Notes: generated from the sequence alone by a model not told the origin. Positions 43,697 through 54,900 are shown, counted from the stretch's first letter. The stretch is DNA of 64,000 nt from Polaribacter tangerinus (GCF_038024095.1 NZ_CP150668.1:1922001-1986000), one strand, 5' to 3'. A program made the numbers and translations.

Positions 43697-45256
43697 ATGA
43701 ATAAGAGTAGTATTTTATATGTTTTTATAATTTTTATTTTTCTGATAAATTGTGAGTCTAAAGCTCAACAACAAGTTTCAAAAATAAATATTAATTCTAA
43801 AGAAATATATCAAACAATTGAAGGTTTTGGTGCGTCTGATGCATGGAGATGTCAATTTGTTGGTAAAAATTGGCCTGAACAAAAAAGAAAAAAAATAGCC
43901 AGGTTACTTTTTAGTCAAGAAGTTGACAAACAAGGAAACCCAGAAGGAATTGGATTATCAATTTGGAGATTTTATATAGGTGCAGGAACAACCGAACAAA
44001 AAGATAGTTCTTATATAGAAAATGAATGGAGAAGAAGTGAATCTTTTTTAGATGTTAAAGGAAATTATGATTGGACAAAACAGAAAGGGCAACAATGGTT
44101 TTTAAATTCAGCTAAAAAATATGGAGTAGATCAATTTTTAGCATTTTCTATTTCAGCTCCCGTTCAATGGACAAAAAACGGAAAAGGTTTTAATGGCGAT
44201 AATAAAGATGGAGAGATAAATTTAAAACCAGAGCATTTTGATGATTACGCTCAGTTTATGGTTGAGTTTTTAAAACACTTCAAATCTAAAGGAATTGCTT
44301 TTGATTATTTAAGTCCAATTAACGAACCACAATGGGATTGGGAAAAAAAATCGCAAGAAGGAACACCAGCAACCAATGCTAATATTTTAAAAATTTCAAA
44401 ATCATTAAATCAGAAAATAGAAGAAAATAATCTATCAACAAAGATTGTATTAGGAGAAGCTGCAGATTTACGTTGGTTGTATTCAGATTTTGGTAAACCA
44501 GAAAGAGGAAATCAAATAGAGTACTTTTTCAATCCCAATAATAAAATAGAAAATGTAAAACAAACCATTTCAGGACACAGTTATTTTACAACCTGGCCAG
44601 TAGATAGTTTAATATCGATCAGAAAAAAATTAAATACTAAACTAAAAGCGTACAACCTAAATTATTGGCAAAGTGAGTTTTGTATCCTTGAAAATACAGA
44701 TGACATTGGAGGAGGATGGAAAAGAGATTTAGGTATAAATACGGCACTTTATGTAGCACGTGTAATTCATGCAGATTTAACTATTGCAAATGCAAGTTCT
44801 TGGCAGTGGTGGACAGCCTTAACAAATGCCAACTTTAAAGACGGTTTAATTTATTTAGATACAGGAGATCAAAAAGATTTATACAATTTGAATAAAATGA
44901 AATCGGATGGAAATTTCCATGATTCTAAATTATTATGGGCTTTTGGTAATTTTTCAAGATTTATTAGGCCTAACATGCAACGTATAAAGATTCAATTAAA
45001 TGAAAAGAAAACATTAAAAAAACAATATAAAGATTTAATGTTGTCTGCTTATATAGATAAGAAGACGTCAAAATTAGTAATCGTTGCCATAAATTACAGT
45101 GATACTGATAAAACTATTGATTTTTCAGGTTATAACATTCAAGCTAAATACGAAACATCAAAAGATAAAAATTTAGAACATCAAAAAGTAACGAAACAAA
45201 TAATAACAGTAAGTGGACGTTCAGTAAATACATTAATAGGTAGTACATCCAAATAA
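43697..45256 (+). CDS. GH30-type glycoside hydrolase, second copy
   Basis: This 519-residue exported enzyme has a leader ending at ...INCESKAQ. It may be cut by signal peptidase I after KAQ or lipidated at Cys19, although Asn before the Cys is unusual. The catalytic domain has GFGASDAW at 43-50, WRFYIGAGTTEQ near 90, acid/base Glu210 in SPINEPQWDW and nucleophile Glu327 in YWQSEFCILE. It is clearly related to the 40467 enzyme but diverged, lacks the TDPNDP linker and differs around the active site. Different bonds or chain positions are likely. It is the first gene of the second PUL transcript. Confidence 0.83.
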   Translation: MNKSSILYVFIIFIFLINCESKAQQQVSKININSKEIYQTIEGFGASDAWRCQFVGKNWPEQKRKKIARLLFSQEVDKQGNPEGIGLSIWRFYIGAGTTEQKDSSYIENEWRRSESFLDVKGNYDWTKQKGQQWFLNSAKKYGVDQFLAFSISAPVQWTKNGKGFNGDNKDGEINLKPEHFDDYAQFMVEFLKHFKSKGIAFDYLSPINEPQWDWEKKSQEGTPATNANILKISKSLNQKIEENNLSTKIVLGEAADLRWLYSDFGKPERGNQIEYFFNPNNKIENVKQTISGHSYFTTWPVDSLISIRKKLNTKLKAYNLNYWQSEFCILENTDDIGGGWKRDLGINTALYVARVIHADLTIANASSWQWWTALTNANFKDGLIYLDTGDQKDLYNLNKMKSDGNFHDSKLLWAFGNFSRFIRPNMQRIKIQLNEKKTLKKQYKDLMLSAYIDKKTSKLVIVAINYSDTDKTIDFSGYNIQAKYETSKDKNLEHQKVTKQIITVSGRSVNTLIGSTSK

Positions 45257-45270
45257 AAATACATCAGTAA

Positions 45271-46881
45271 ATGAAATTTAAAAATAATTTTTTAGAATCA
45301 GTTTTAAGCCTTTGTTTAGTTGCCATTTTATTAAATGGCTGTAAGGATAAAGAGGGGAAAAGTAATAATAGTACTCAAAAAAAACCGAATATCGTTTTTA
45401 TTTTGGCAGATGATCTTGGTGCTCATGATTTAAGCTATTCAGGTAGTAAATATTATGAAACTCCAAATATTGATGCTATTGCCAATGAAGGAGTACAATT
45501 TACCCAAGGATATGCTGCAGCTCAAGTATGTAGCCCATCTAGAGCAAGTTTAATGACAGGGCAATACACTGCTCGTCATGGAGTAACAGATTGGATTGGT
45601 GCCGCAACTGGAAAAAAATGGGGAGATTATTACAACACTAAAGTGATGCCACCAGAGTATGCTCATGCTTTGCCAGAAGAGAGTATTACAATTGCGGAAG
45701 CTTTAAAACAAAACGGATACAAAACTTTTTTTGCAGGAAAATGGCATATAGGTGATGAACCTTATTCACCAGAAAATAATGGATTTGATATTAATATTGG
45801 TGGATGGGAAGTAGGTGGACCAAAAGGAGGATATTATGCTCCTTGGAGAAATCCAAAGTTAGATTACAAATACGAAGGAGAGAATTTAACTAAGCGATTG
45901 GCTTTAGAAACTGCAGATTTTATTTCAACTAATAAAGACGAACCATTTTTTGCTTTCTTGTCCTTTTACGCAGTTCATGGTCCTATTCAAACTACACAAG
46001 AAAAATGGAGTAAATATAGAAATAAAGCAGAAGCTCAAGGTATACCTGAGTCTGGTTTTGAAATGGAGGCAAGATTACCTATCAGAAATGTACAAGATAA
46101 TCCTATTTACGCAGGTTTAGTAGAATCTATGGATGATGCTGTTGGTGTTGTTTTAAAAAGATTAAAAGAATTAGGAATTGATGATAATACAATAATAGTC
46201 TTTACTTCTGATAATGGAGGGGTTGCTAGTGGAGATGCATTTTCTACGACTAATTTTCCATTAAGAGGAGGAAAAGGATATCAATGGGAAGGTGGTATTA
46301 GAGAGCCTTATTTGATCAAAGCACCAATGTTAAAAAACACACCTAAATCTATTGGTTATCCTGTTTCAGGTATCGATTTTTATCCTACACTTTTAGATTT
46401 AGTTGGTGCTAAGAAAGATCCTAAACAGATTATAGATGGAGTAAGTTTAGTGCCATTATTAAAAGGAAAACCTCTAGATACAAGACCATTATTTTGGCAT
46501 TATCCTCATTATGGTAATCAAGGAGGTGACCCTGTAAGTATCATCAGAAAAGAAGAGTATAAATTGATTCACTATTGGGAAGATGGGCATGATGAGTTAT
46601 ATGATTTATCAAATGATCCAGGAGAGAAAAATGATATTTCTAAAAAAGAAGAAGTAATTGCTAAAAGTTTAAGAGTAGAGTTAGATACATATTTAGAAAA
46701 TATGAATGCTAAAATACCTGAAGTTTATGCCGATTATGATGCAGCTAAAGCAGCAAAAAAACAAGAGGAAAGAAGAACAAAAATGCTACAACGTTTAGAA
46801 AAACAGCGTAAAAACTTTTTGAGTAAAGATTTTGATCCTAAGAATAACTGGTACGACAGTAGCTTAAATACAAAAGATTAA
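45271..46881 (+). CDS. S1 sulfatase, lipoprotein (first)
   Basis: This 536-residue sulfatase has lipobox LLNGC (Cys24). The catalytic region starts PNIVFILADDLG, with calcium-binding Asp47/Asp48. The CSPSR motif gives Cys87, which must be converted to formylglycine, and FFAGKWHIGDEPYSPE and IVFTSDNGG complete the site. The C-terminal subdomain ends in a highly charged helix (KAAKKQEERRTKMLQRLEK). It is anchored in a membrane, probably at the cell surface. It lies between the second GH30 gene and the MFS transporter. No formylglycine-generating enzyme is encoded in the window. Confidence 0.93.
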   Translation: MKFKNNFLESVLSLCLVAILLNGCKDKEGKSNNSTQKKPNIVFILADDLGAHDLSYSGSKYYETPNIDAIANEGVQFTQGYAAAQVCSPSRASLMTGQYTARHGVTDWIGAATGKKWGDYYNTKVMPPEYAHALPEESITIAEALKQNGYKTFFAGKWHIGDEPYSPENNGFDINIGGWEVGGPKGGYYAPWRNPKLDYKYEGENLTKRLALETADFISTNKDEPFFAFLSFYAVHGPIQTTQEKWSKYRNKAEAQGIPESGFEMEARLPIRNVQDNPIYAGLVESMDDAVGVVLKRLKELGIDDNTIIVFTSDNGGVASGDAFSTTNFPLRGGKGYQWEGGIREPYLIKAPMLKNTPKSIGYPVSGIDFYPTLLDLVGAKKDPKQIIDGVSLVPLLKGKPLDTRPLFWHYPHYGNQGGDPVSIIRKEEYKLIHYWEDGHDELYDLSNDPGEKNDISKKEEVIAKSLRVELDTYLENMNAKIPEVYADYDAAKAAKKQEERRTKMLQRLEKQRKNFLSKDFDPKNNWYDSSLNTKD

Positions 46882-46931
46882 GAAATAAACAATACCAGAC
46901 AATTACAATTAATCGACCAAAATCACAATTT

Positions 46932-48335
46932 ATGTCTAAAACTAAATTTAACTTTACCTACCTTCTTTTTTTAGCACTAGTTTCTGCTATGGGAGGGTTT
47001 CTCTTTGGCTACGATTGGGTAGTTATAGGAGGAGCAAAACCATTTTACGAACTCTTTTTTGATATTAGTTCACAACCAACATTACAAGGTTGGGCAATGA
47101 GTAGTGCGTTAATTGGCTGTATTTTTGGGGCAGTTATCTCTGGTTTTGTCGCGGATAAATTTGGTAGAAAACAACCTTTAATTTTAGCTGCAGCTTTGTT
47201 TACGTTATCTGCATTTGGTACAGGTTATGTAAATGAATTTACTCCCTTTATAATTTATCGTCTTATAGGTGGTTTAGGTATTGGCTTAGCGTCTACTTTA
47301 TCGCCAATGTATATTGCAGAAATAGCACCAGCAAAATATAGAGGACAATTTGTGGCAATTAATCAATTAACACTAGTAATAGGAATTTTAGCTGCACAGG
47401 TTGCTAACCTTTTTATTGCAGAAGCTATACCAGATGGTTTTTCGCCTGAAATGATTTTAGGTTCGTGGAACGGTCAAACCGGATGGCGTTGGATGTTTTG
47501 GGCAGAATTGATTCCTGCAGTTTTATTTTTTGGTTTGTTGTTTATTGTACCTAAAAGTCCAAGATTTTTAGTAAAAATAAACAATAATGATACTGCCAAA
47601 TTGGTTTTATCTAGAATAGGTGGAACTAGTTATGCAGAAGAAGAGTTAGCTAATATTAAGCAAACACTTCAAGAAGGAAGTACTTCAAAAATTAGTTTTT
47701 CTGATTTTAAAAGTCCAAAGATTAAACCGATTCTAATTATAGGTGTTGTTTTGGCAATATTCCAACAGTGGTGTGGTATCAATATTATTTTCAATTATGC
47801 TGAAGAAATTTTTACAGCAGCAGGTTATAGTGTTGGAGATATGTTATTTAACATTGTTATTACTGGTAGTGTAAACCTGATATTTACACTTGTTGCAATG
47901 CGAACTGTAGATAGTTGGGGTCGTAGAAAATTAATGCTATTAGGTTCTATTGGTTTAGGTGTTGTATACATCATTTTAGGAGGAGCTTATTATATGGAGT
48001 TTACTGGGTTACCTGTTTTAATTTTAGTGATTACTGCAATTGCAATTTATTCGATGTCTCTAGCACCAATTACTTGGGTAGTTTTATCTGAAATCTTTCC
48101 AAATAAAATAAGAGGTGTAGCAATGTCTATCGCAACATTTTCACTATGGGTAGCTTCATTTATATTAACCTTCACTTTTCCAATTTTAAATGATGCTTTA
48201 GGAGCTTCAGGTACATTTTGGGTATATGGATTCATCTGTATTGCAGGGTTTTTATTTATAAAAAATAAATTACCAGAAACAAAAGGAAAAAGCTTAGAAG
48301 AAATAGAGTTAGAACTAACAAAAGATAAAGAGTAA
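46932..48335 (+). CDS. MFS sugar transporter (sugar porter family)
   Basis: This 467-residue transporter has 12 predicted helices. Sugar-porter signatures are present: GGFLFGYDWVVIGGAKPFY in helix 1, DKFGRKQPL between helices 2 and 3, RLIGGLGIGLASTLSPMYIAEIAPAKYRGQ (sugar-porter motif), FQQWCGINIIFNYAEEIF in helix 7, DSWGRRKLM and LPETKGKSLEEIE at the end. It is XylE-like and would move a monosaccharide across the inner membrane, probably with protons. Placed inside the PUL, it probably imports the end product sugar. The gene overlaps nothing and runs directly into the SGNH gene. Confidence 0.93.
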   Translation: MSKTKFNFTYLLFLALVSAMGGFLFGYDWVVIGGAKPFYELFFDISSQPTLQGWAMSSALIGCIFGAVISGFVADKFGRKQPLILAAALFTLSAFGTGYVNEFTPFIIYRLIGGLGIGLASTLSPMYIAEIAPAKYRGQFVAINQLTLVIGILAAQVANLFIAEAIPDGFSPEMILGSWNGQTGWRWMFWAELIPAVLFFGLLFIVPKSPRFLVKINNNDTAKLVLSRIGGTSYAEEELANIKQTLQEGSTSKISFSDFKSPKIKPILIIGVVLAIFQQWCGINIIFNYAEEIFTAAGYSVGDMLFNIVITGSVNLIFTLVAMRTVDSWGRRKLMLLGSIGLGVVYIILGGAYYMEFTGLPVLILVITAIAIYSMSLAPITWVVLSEIFPNKIRGVAMSIATFSLWVASFILTFTFPILNDALGASGTFWVYGFICIAGFLFIKNKLPETKGKSLEEIELELTKDKE

Positions 48336-49073
48336 ATGATAAAATTAAAAAATTATATAACTCTGATTGCTATATTTTCAATGAGTTTAAACTTTGTTTG
48401 TGCGCAAGAATTTTCTAATTCAAATAAGGATATTGTAAAGCATTATTTAGATTCACTAAAAAAAGAATTAAAAGTAAAGTGGCCAAAAAATAGAACTATT
48501 AATCTAGTTTTTCACGGGCATTCTGTTCCTACAGGTTATACTACAAGAGGTGTTATAGATCGCTCAAATTCTTATCCATACAGAACCTTAAAAAAGGTCA
48601 ACGACTTTTATCCGTATTCTGTGGTAAATACCATCACAACTTCAATTGGTGGAGAACAAGCAGAACAAGGAGCAAAACGTTTTAAAGCTGAGGTGTTAAA
48701 TCATAGGCCAGATGTACTTTTTATTGATTACGGATTAAATGATAGAAGTATTGGTTTAGAACGAGCAAAAATTGCTTGGGAGCAAATGATAAAAGAAGCC
48801 TTGCATTATGGAACAAAAGTAATTTTGCTAACTCCTACACCAGATTTAAAAGAAGATATTTCTTCAAACGAGACTCCTTTAGCGAAACATAGTGAACAAA
48901 TTAGGGCTTTGGCAAAAAAATATAAAGTGGGTTTGGTTGATAGTTACAAGTTATTTAAAGACTTAGCAGTAATTCAACCATTAAGAGGGTATATGTCTCA
49001 AAACAATCATATCAATCAAAAAGGACATCAATTTGTTGCTGATGCTATTTTCGAATATTTCAAAATACACTAA
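48336..49073 (+). CDS. SGNH-fold hydrolase, probable carbohydrate esterase
   Basis: This 245-residue exported protein has a signal peptide ending at about NFVCAQ. It begins at the base after the MFS stop. SGNH blocks are recognisable: FHGHSVPTGY (block I, GHS instead of GDS), the glycine in SIGGEQAEQG, DYGLND (block III Asn) and NNHINQKG (block V His). The residue three before that His is Gln where the usual catalytic Asp would stand. It may remove acetyl or similar esters from the glycan. The activity is inferred from fold and setting. Confidence 0.72.
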   Translation: MIKLKNYITLIAIFSMSLNFVCAQEFSNSNKDIVKHYLDSLKKELKVKWPKNRTINLVFHGHSVPTGYTTRGVIDRSNSYPYRTLKKVNDFYPYSVVNTITTSIGGEQAEQGAKRFKAEVLNHRPDVLFIDYGLNDRSIGLERAKIAWEQMIKEALHYGTKVILLTPTPDLKEDISSNETPLAKHSEQIRALAKKYKVGLVDSYKLFKDLAVIQPLRGYMSQNNHINQKGHQFVADAIFEYFKIH

Positions 49074-49095
49074 TACAAGAAAGAAGATAAACTAA

Positions 49096-51936
49096 ATGAA
49101 GTTATTAAAAACCATAAAAATTATTACTATTTGCTCATTTTTATTAGCACTCAATGCTTGTAAAGATAAAGAGCAAATACAAATAGATTTATCTGGTAAT
49201 TGGAGTTTTAAAATTGATTCTTTAAATGTTGGTGAAAAGCAAAACTGGTTTTTAGATAATCTATCAGATACTATCAAGTTGCCAGGTTCTATGGCAGAAA
49301 ATGGTAAAGGAAATGATATTACTGTAAACACGAATTATACAGGTAATATGTGGAATGATAGTTTGTGGTATACAGACCCAAAAATGGCAAAGTATAGAGA
49401 AGAAGGAAATATTAAAATTCCTTTTTGGTTGCAACCTGTTAAAGATTATAAAGGAGCTGCTTGGTATCAAAAAACAGTAACTATTCCAGAAAATTGGAAT
49501 GGTAAAACCATCAAGCTGCATTTAGAACGTGTGCACTGGGAGTCTACAGTTTGGATAGATAACAAAAAAGTAGGCATGCAAAATAGTCTAGCCACAGCAC
49601 ATAATTATGATTTAAGTGATTTCTTAACTTCAGGAGTTCATACTATTTCTATTCGAGTTGATAATAGCATTAAAAACATTAATGTTGGTAAAGATGCCCA
49701 TAGTATTTCTGATAACACACAGACAAACTGGAATGGTATTGTTGGTGGTATTAAGCTTAACGTTTCTCCTAAATTGTCATTAGGGGTAGTAAAATTGTAT
49801 CCAAATGTTTCTGCTAATTCAGTGAAAGTAGTTGCCCAAATACAAGGTAACACAGAAAATGTTAAACCAGAATTAACGCTTCAAGTTAGTGAAAAATCAA
49901 ATAAAAAAAATACTATAAAAGCAGTTATAAAAGATATACAACTAGATGTTGATAATAAAGTTGTTGTAAATTTTGATATGGGAGAGAACCCTAAGCTTTG
50001 GGATGAATTCAACCCAAATCTTTATGAGATGCAGCTTGTTTTAAAATCTAATAAAACTGTTGATGCAAAACGTATAGATTTTGGTATGCGAGAGTTTAAA
50101 GCTGATGGAACTATTTTTAAAATAAATAACCGCCCTATATATTTAAGAGGAACTCTAGAGTGTGCAATTTTTCCAAAAACGGGCTATCCTCCAACAGATG
50201 TAGATTCGTGGAAACGAATTCTAAAAATTATTAAATCACATGGATTAAATCATGTTCGTTTTCACTCTTGGTGTCCACCTGAAGCAGCATTTATAGCAGC
50301 TGATGAAATGGGCGTGTATATTCAAGCAGAAGCATCTGCTTGGTTAGCTAATTTAGGAGATGGAACACCAGTTGATAAATGGTTGTATAAAGAAGGTGAA
50401 GCGATTATTGATGCTTATGGAAATCATCCTTCTTTTGTTTTAATGACTTATGGAAATGAGCCTAGTGGAAAATATCACAAAGAATATTTAACCAAATACG
50501 TAAATCATTTTAAAAATTTAGATAACAGACGTTTGTATACAAGTGGTGCAGGGTATCCGTATTTGCCAAATATGGATTATTATAATCATAGAGGTCCTAG
50601 AATTCAAGGTTGGAATGAAAATTTAAAAAGCGTAATTAATGCCAAAGCTCCTCAAACAGTATTTGATTGGAGCAAGTTTATAGATAAAACCCCAATGCCT
50701 TATGTAAGCCATGAAATGGGGCAATGGTGTGTGTATCCTAACTTTAAAGAAATGTCTAAGTACACTGGTGTTTTAAAACCTAAAAACTTTGAAATTTTTA
50801 AAGAAAATTTAGAAGAAAATGGGATGAGTGAATTGGCAGAGGATTTTTTGATGGCTTCAGGAAAATTGCAAACCCTTTGTTATAAAGCAGATATTGAAGC
50901 GGCTTTAAGAACCAAAGGAATGGCTGGTTTTCAATTACTAGATTTACATGATTTTCCTGGACAAGGGACAGCTTTAGTGGGGGTTTTAGATGCTTTTTGG
51001 GATGAAAAAGGATACGTAACTCCAGAAGAATTTAAACAGTTTAGTGGAAAAACAGTTCCGTTAGCGCGTTTAGAAAAAAGAACTTTTGAAAATAAAGAAA
51101 CTTTATCGGCAACCATTGAAATTGCTCATTTTGGAGAAAAAGCATTGCAAAATGTAACTCCAAAATGGACATTCACAAAGCCTGATGGGAGTATTTTTTC
51201 TAAGGGAGAATTAAAAACAACCAACATCCCGTTAGGAAATGGAACTCAATTAGGTGTAATAAATCAATCCTTTAAGAAAATTACTAAAGCCCAAAAATTA
51301 ACATTAAGTATTGCTGTTAATGAATTTAAAAACAGCTGGGATGTTTGGGTGTATCCTACTGAAAAACCAACAATAGAAACTACAAAAAACTATAAAATAA
51401 CCAGTAAGTTAGACGAGAAAACATTAGCCTATTTAAAAAATGGTGGAAGTGTTTTGTTAAACATAACCAAAGGAGACATTACTTCAGAATATGGTGGAGA
51501 AATTGGAATTGGGTTCTCAAGTATTTTCTGGAATACCTCTTGGACTAAAGAACAGAAACCACATACATTAGGAATCCTTTGTGATCCTAAGCACCCTGCT
51601 CTGGCTCATTTTCCAACAGAATACCACTCTAATTGGCAATGGTGGGATGCTATGAGTCATTCTAACGCTATCATTTTTGATGAAATTCCAGAAATTAATC
51701 CAATAGTTAGAGTAATTGACGATTGGTTTAAAAACAGAAAAACAGCACTACTTTTTGAAGCTAAAGTAGGTAAAGGAAAACTTCTGTTTTCTGGAATAGA
51801 CTTACACACAAATTTAGAAGAAAGATTAGAAGCAAAACAGTTATTGTATAGTTTAGAAAACTATGTGTCAAGTGATGCTTTTAATCCTAAAATAGACCTA
51901 AAAGAGAAACAATTAAAACAAATGTTAAAGTATTAA
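49096..51936 (+). CDS. GH2-family exo-glycosidase lipoprotein (first)
   Basis: This is a 946-residue lipoprotein (lipobox LNAC, Cys22). The N-terminal jelly-roll (about 28-225, LSGNWSFKIDS and GAAWYQKTVTIPENW) and an Ig-like domain lead into a GH2 barrel at about 335-660. Acid/base is Glu455 in TYGNEPSG and nucleophile Glu540 in VSHEMGQW. The C-terminal 250 residues add a beta domain and a region (HSNWQWWDAMSH, GKGKLLFSGIDL) resembling a class-I-amidotransferase-like fold. It resembles large GH2 exo-enzymes of gut and marine Bacteroidota. The sugar specificity cannot be read off. A close relative lies at 58717. Confidence 0.85.
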   Translation: MKLLKTIKIITICSFLLALNACKDKEQIQIDLSGNWSFKIDSLNVGEKQNWFLDNLSDTIKLPGSMAENGKGNDITVNTNYTGNMWNDSLWYTDPKMAKYREEGNIKIPFWLQPVKDYKGAAWYQKTVTIPENWNGKTIKLHLERVHWESTVWIDNKKVGMQNSLATAHNYDLSDFLTSGVHTISIRVDNSIKNINVGKDAHSISDNTQTNWNGIVGGIKLNVSPKLSLGVVKLYPNVSANSVKVVAQIQGNTENVKPELTLQVSEKSNKKNTIKAVIKDIQLDVDNKVVVNFDMGENPKLWDEFNPNLYEMQLVLKSNKTVDAKRIDFGMREFKADGTIFKINNRPIYLRGTLECAIFPKTGYPPTDVDSWKRILKIIKSHGLNHVRFHSWCPPEAAFIAADEMGVYIQAEASAWLANLGDGTPVDKWLYKEGEAIIDAYGNHPSFVLMTYGNEPSGKYHKEYLTKYVNHFKNLDNRRLYTSGAGYPYLPNMDYYNHRGPRIQGWNENLKSVINAKAPQTVFDWSKFIDKTPMPYVSHEMGQWCVYPNFKEMSKYTGVLKPKNFEIFKENLEENGMSELAEDFLMASGKLQTLCYKADIEAALRTKGMAGFQLLDLHDFPGQGTALVGVLDAFWDEKGYVTPEEFKQFSGKTVPLARLEKRTFENKETLSATIEIAHFGEKALQNVTPKWTFTKPDGSIFSKGELKTTNIPLGNGTQLGVINQSFKKITKAQKLTLSIAVNEFKNSWDVWVYPTEKPTIETTKNYKITSKLDEKTLAYLKNGGSVLLNITKGDITSEYGGEIGIGFSSIFWNTSWTKEQKPHTLGILCDPKHPALAHFPTEYHSNWQWWDAMSHSNAIIFDEIPEINPIVRVIDDWFKNRKTALLFEAKVGKGKLLFSGIDLHTNLEERLEAKQLLYSLENYVSSDAFNPKIDLKEKQLKQMLKY

Positions 51937-51973
51937 TACTCACTTTTTTGAGTGTTATGTAAAACAAAGTCAT

Positions 51974-54900
51974 ATGAGAACTGTAAAAGCCTGGGAGGAG
52001 AAAGTGATGATTCCTACTTATGAAGTTGGAACTCCAGAAAAATATCCTGTTTTTTTAGAAAAACGAGTATATCAAGCAAGTAGTGGAGCAGTATATCCAC
52101 ATCCTGTAATAGAAAAGATTAGCGATACAAAAGTAGATAAAGAATGGGATGCTATTTTTATAGAAAATGATTATATAAAATTAATGATTTTACCTGCTTT
52201 AGGTGGAAGAATTCAAAGAGCTTATGATAAAATTCGTAAACGTGACTTTGTATATTATAATCATGTAATAAAACCAGCACTAGTAGGTTTAACTGGTCCT
52301 TGGATTTCTGGAGGAATAGAATTCAACTGGCCACAACACCATAGACCAAGTACTTACGACCCAACAGATTTTTATATAGAAGACAATGAAGATGGTAGTA
52401 AAACTATTTGGGTAAGCGAATTAGAACGTATGTTCCGTACAAAAGGTATGGCAGGTTTTACCTTACATCCGGATAAAGCTTACATAGAAATTAAAGCGCA
52501 TTTGTACAACAGAACACCTCATCCACAGACTTTTTTGTGGTGGGCAAATCCTGCTGTAGCAGTTAACGATCATTATCAATCTGTATTTCCTCCTGATGTA
52601 AATGCCGTTTTTGACCACGGAAAACGTGATGTTTCTGAATTTCCAATTGCAAAAGGAGAATACTACAAAGTAGATTACGCACCAGGTACAGATATTTCTA
52701 GATATAAGAACATTCCAGTGCCAACAAGTTACATGGCAATTACGTCTAAATATGATTTTGTGGGTGGTTATGAAAATGATTCAAAAGGAGGATTATTACA
52801 CGTAGCAGACCATAATGTTTCACCAGGTAAAAAACAATGGACTTGGGGTAATGGAGAATTTGGAAAAGCTTGGGATCGAAATTTAACAGATGCAGATGGA
52901 CCATATATCGAATTAATGTGTGGTGTGTACACAGACAATCAACCAGATTTCTCTTGGATGCATCCTTACGAAGAAAAAAGCTTTAAGCAGTATTTTATGC
53001 CTTATTATAATGTTGGTGTAGTAAAAAATGCAACAAAAGAGGCTTTAGTAAACCTAGAAATGGTTGATGGTAAAGCTTTAGTAAAAGTTCATGTTACGTC
53101 GACTTATAATAACTGTGTAATTACTTTAAAAGCAAATGATACAGTATTGCACGAAGAAGTTTTAAACCTTTCTCCAGAAGTAGGTTTCGAACAATCTGTA
53201 GAAATAGGAAGTAATACGTTTGATAATTTACAAATATCAGTAAATGATGCTGCTGGTAAAGTATTGGTTTCTTGGGAACCAGACAAAGATTTATCTGAAG
53301 AAATTCCTGAGCCAGCAAAAGCTGCAAAAGATCCTAAAGATATAGATACTGTAGAAGGTTTGTATTTAAGAGGTTTACATTTAGAGCAGTACAGACATGC
53401 CACTTTTAATGCCACAGATTATTACGAAGAAGCGTTAAGAAGAGCACCAAAAGATGTGCGTTGTAATAATGCAATGGGGCTTTGGTTTATGCGCAAAGGG
53501 CAATTAGAAAAATCTATCAAATATTTTAATACTGCTATTGAAACTTTAACAAGTCATAATCCAAATCCGTATGATGGAGAACCTTATTTTAATAAAGGAT
53601 TGGCTTTAAATTTCTTAGGTAAAAAAGAAGAAGCCTATGCTAGTTTCTTTAAAGCATGTTGGAATGCACAATGGCAAGATGCAGGTTACTTTAATTTGGC
53701 TCAAATAGATTGCTCTAAAGGCGATTTAGAAAAAGCGTTAGACCTTGTAGATAGAGCATTAATTAAAAACTGGCACAATCATAAAGCAAGACATTTAAAA
53801 GTTATTATTTTAAGAAAGCAGGGTAAAATTGAAGCAGCTAATAAATTAATAGAAGAATCTTTAGCTATCGATAAGTTCAATTTTGGTATTTTATATGAAC
53901 GTTATATTTTATCAGAAAAAAAAGAAGATTTAGAGGTTCTTAAACATATTTTAAGAAATAATGCGCATAATTATATTGAGTTTTCTTTAGATTATGCTTC
54001 TGCAGGTCAGTTTGATGAAGCTGTTGCTTTATTAAAAGTACATACAGAAGAGAATACTAAGGTTTATCCTATGGTATATTATTTTATGGGATGGTTTTAT
54101 GACCAAAAAGGGGATCATACAAATGCATTAGAAGCTTATAAAAAAGCATCTCAAATGCCAGATAAATATTGTTTCCCAAATAAAATAGAAGAAGTTTTAG
54201 CGTTACAGGCTGCATGTAAAGCAAACCCATCTGATGCTAAAGCATTTTACTATGTAGGTAATTTTTGGTTTGCAAATAGACAATATGTAGAAGCGCAAGA
54301 ATGTTGGGAAACATCTGTGAAGTTAGATGACCGTTTTGCAATCATTCATCGTAATTTGGCACTGTTGTACTACAACAAAACCAATCAAAAAGAGTTGGCC
54401 GTAAAACATCTAGAAAGAGCCTTTAAGATAGATAATTCAGATGCTAGATTGTTAATGGAACTTGATCAATTGTATAAGAAAATAAATGTTTCTATAGACA
54501 AGCGTTTATCTCTCTTAGAGCAATATATAGAGTTAACCAATTCTAGAGATGATTTATATTTAGAGCGTATTTCTCTGTATAATTTAAAAGGCGACTTTGA
54601 AAAAGCAAAAGAATTGATAGAAAATCGTCAGTTTCATCCTTGGGAAGGAGGAGAAGGTAAAGTGCCATTTCAATATTTAACTTGTTATACAGAACTAGCT
54701 AAGAAAAACATCAACCTTAAGAATTTTGATTACGCAATAGAGTTATTAATAGCAGCAAAAACGTATCCTCATAATTTGGGAGAAGGTAAATTACATGGTA
54801 CAGTTGAAAATGATATTGATTATTGGTTGGGTTGCGCCTATGAAGGTTTAGGAGATAAAGAAACAGCAAAAACTTATTTTGAAATGGCTTCAGAAGGGTT

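Noticed and set aside
40467..45256. Calling the GH30 enzymes endo-beta-1,6-galactanases (GH30_5).
   Set aside because: The GTSLAWW-type start I associate with that subfamily is absent (GASGGF and GASDAW here), so subfamily and bond are left open.
53104..53415. Reverse-strand open frames of 60-100 codons inside the DUF5107, GH2 and sulfatase genes.
   Set aside because: They are antisense shadows of well-supported coding sequences without motifs, leaders or promoters.
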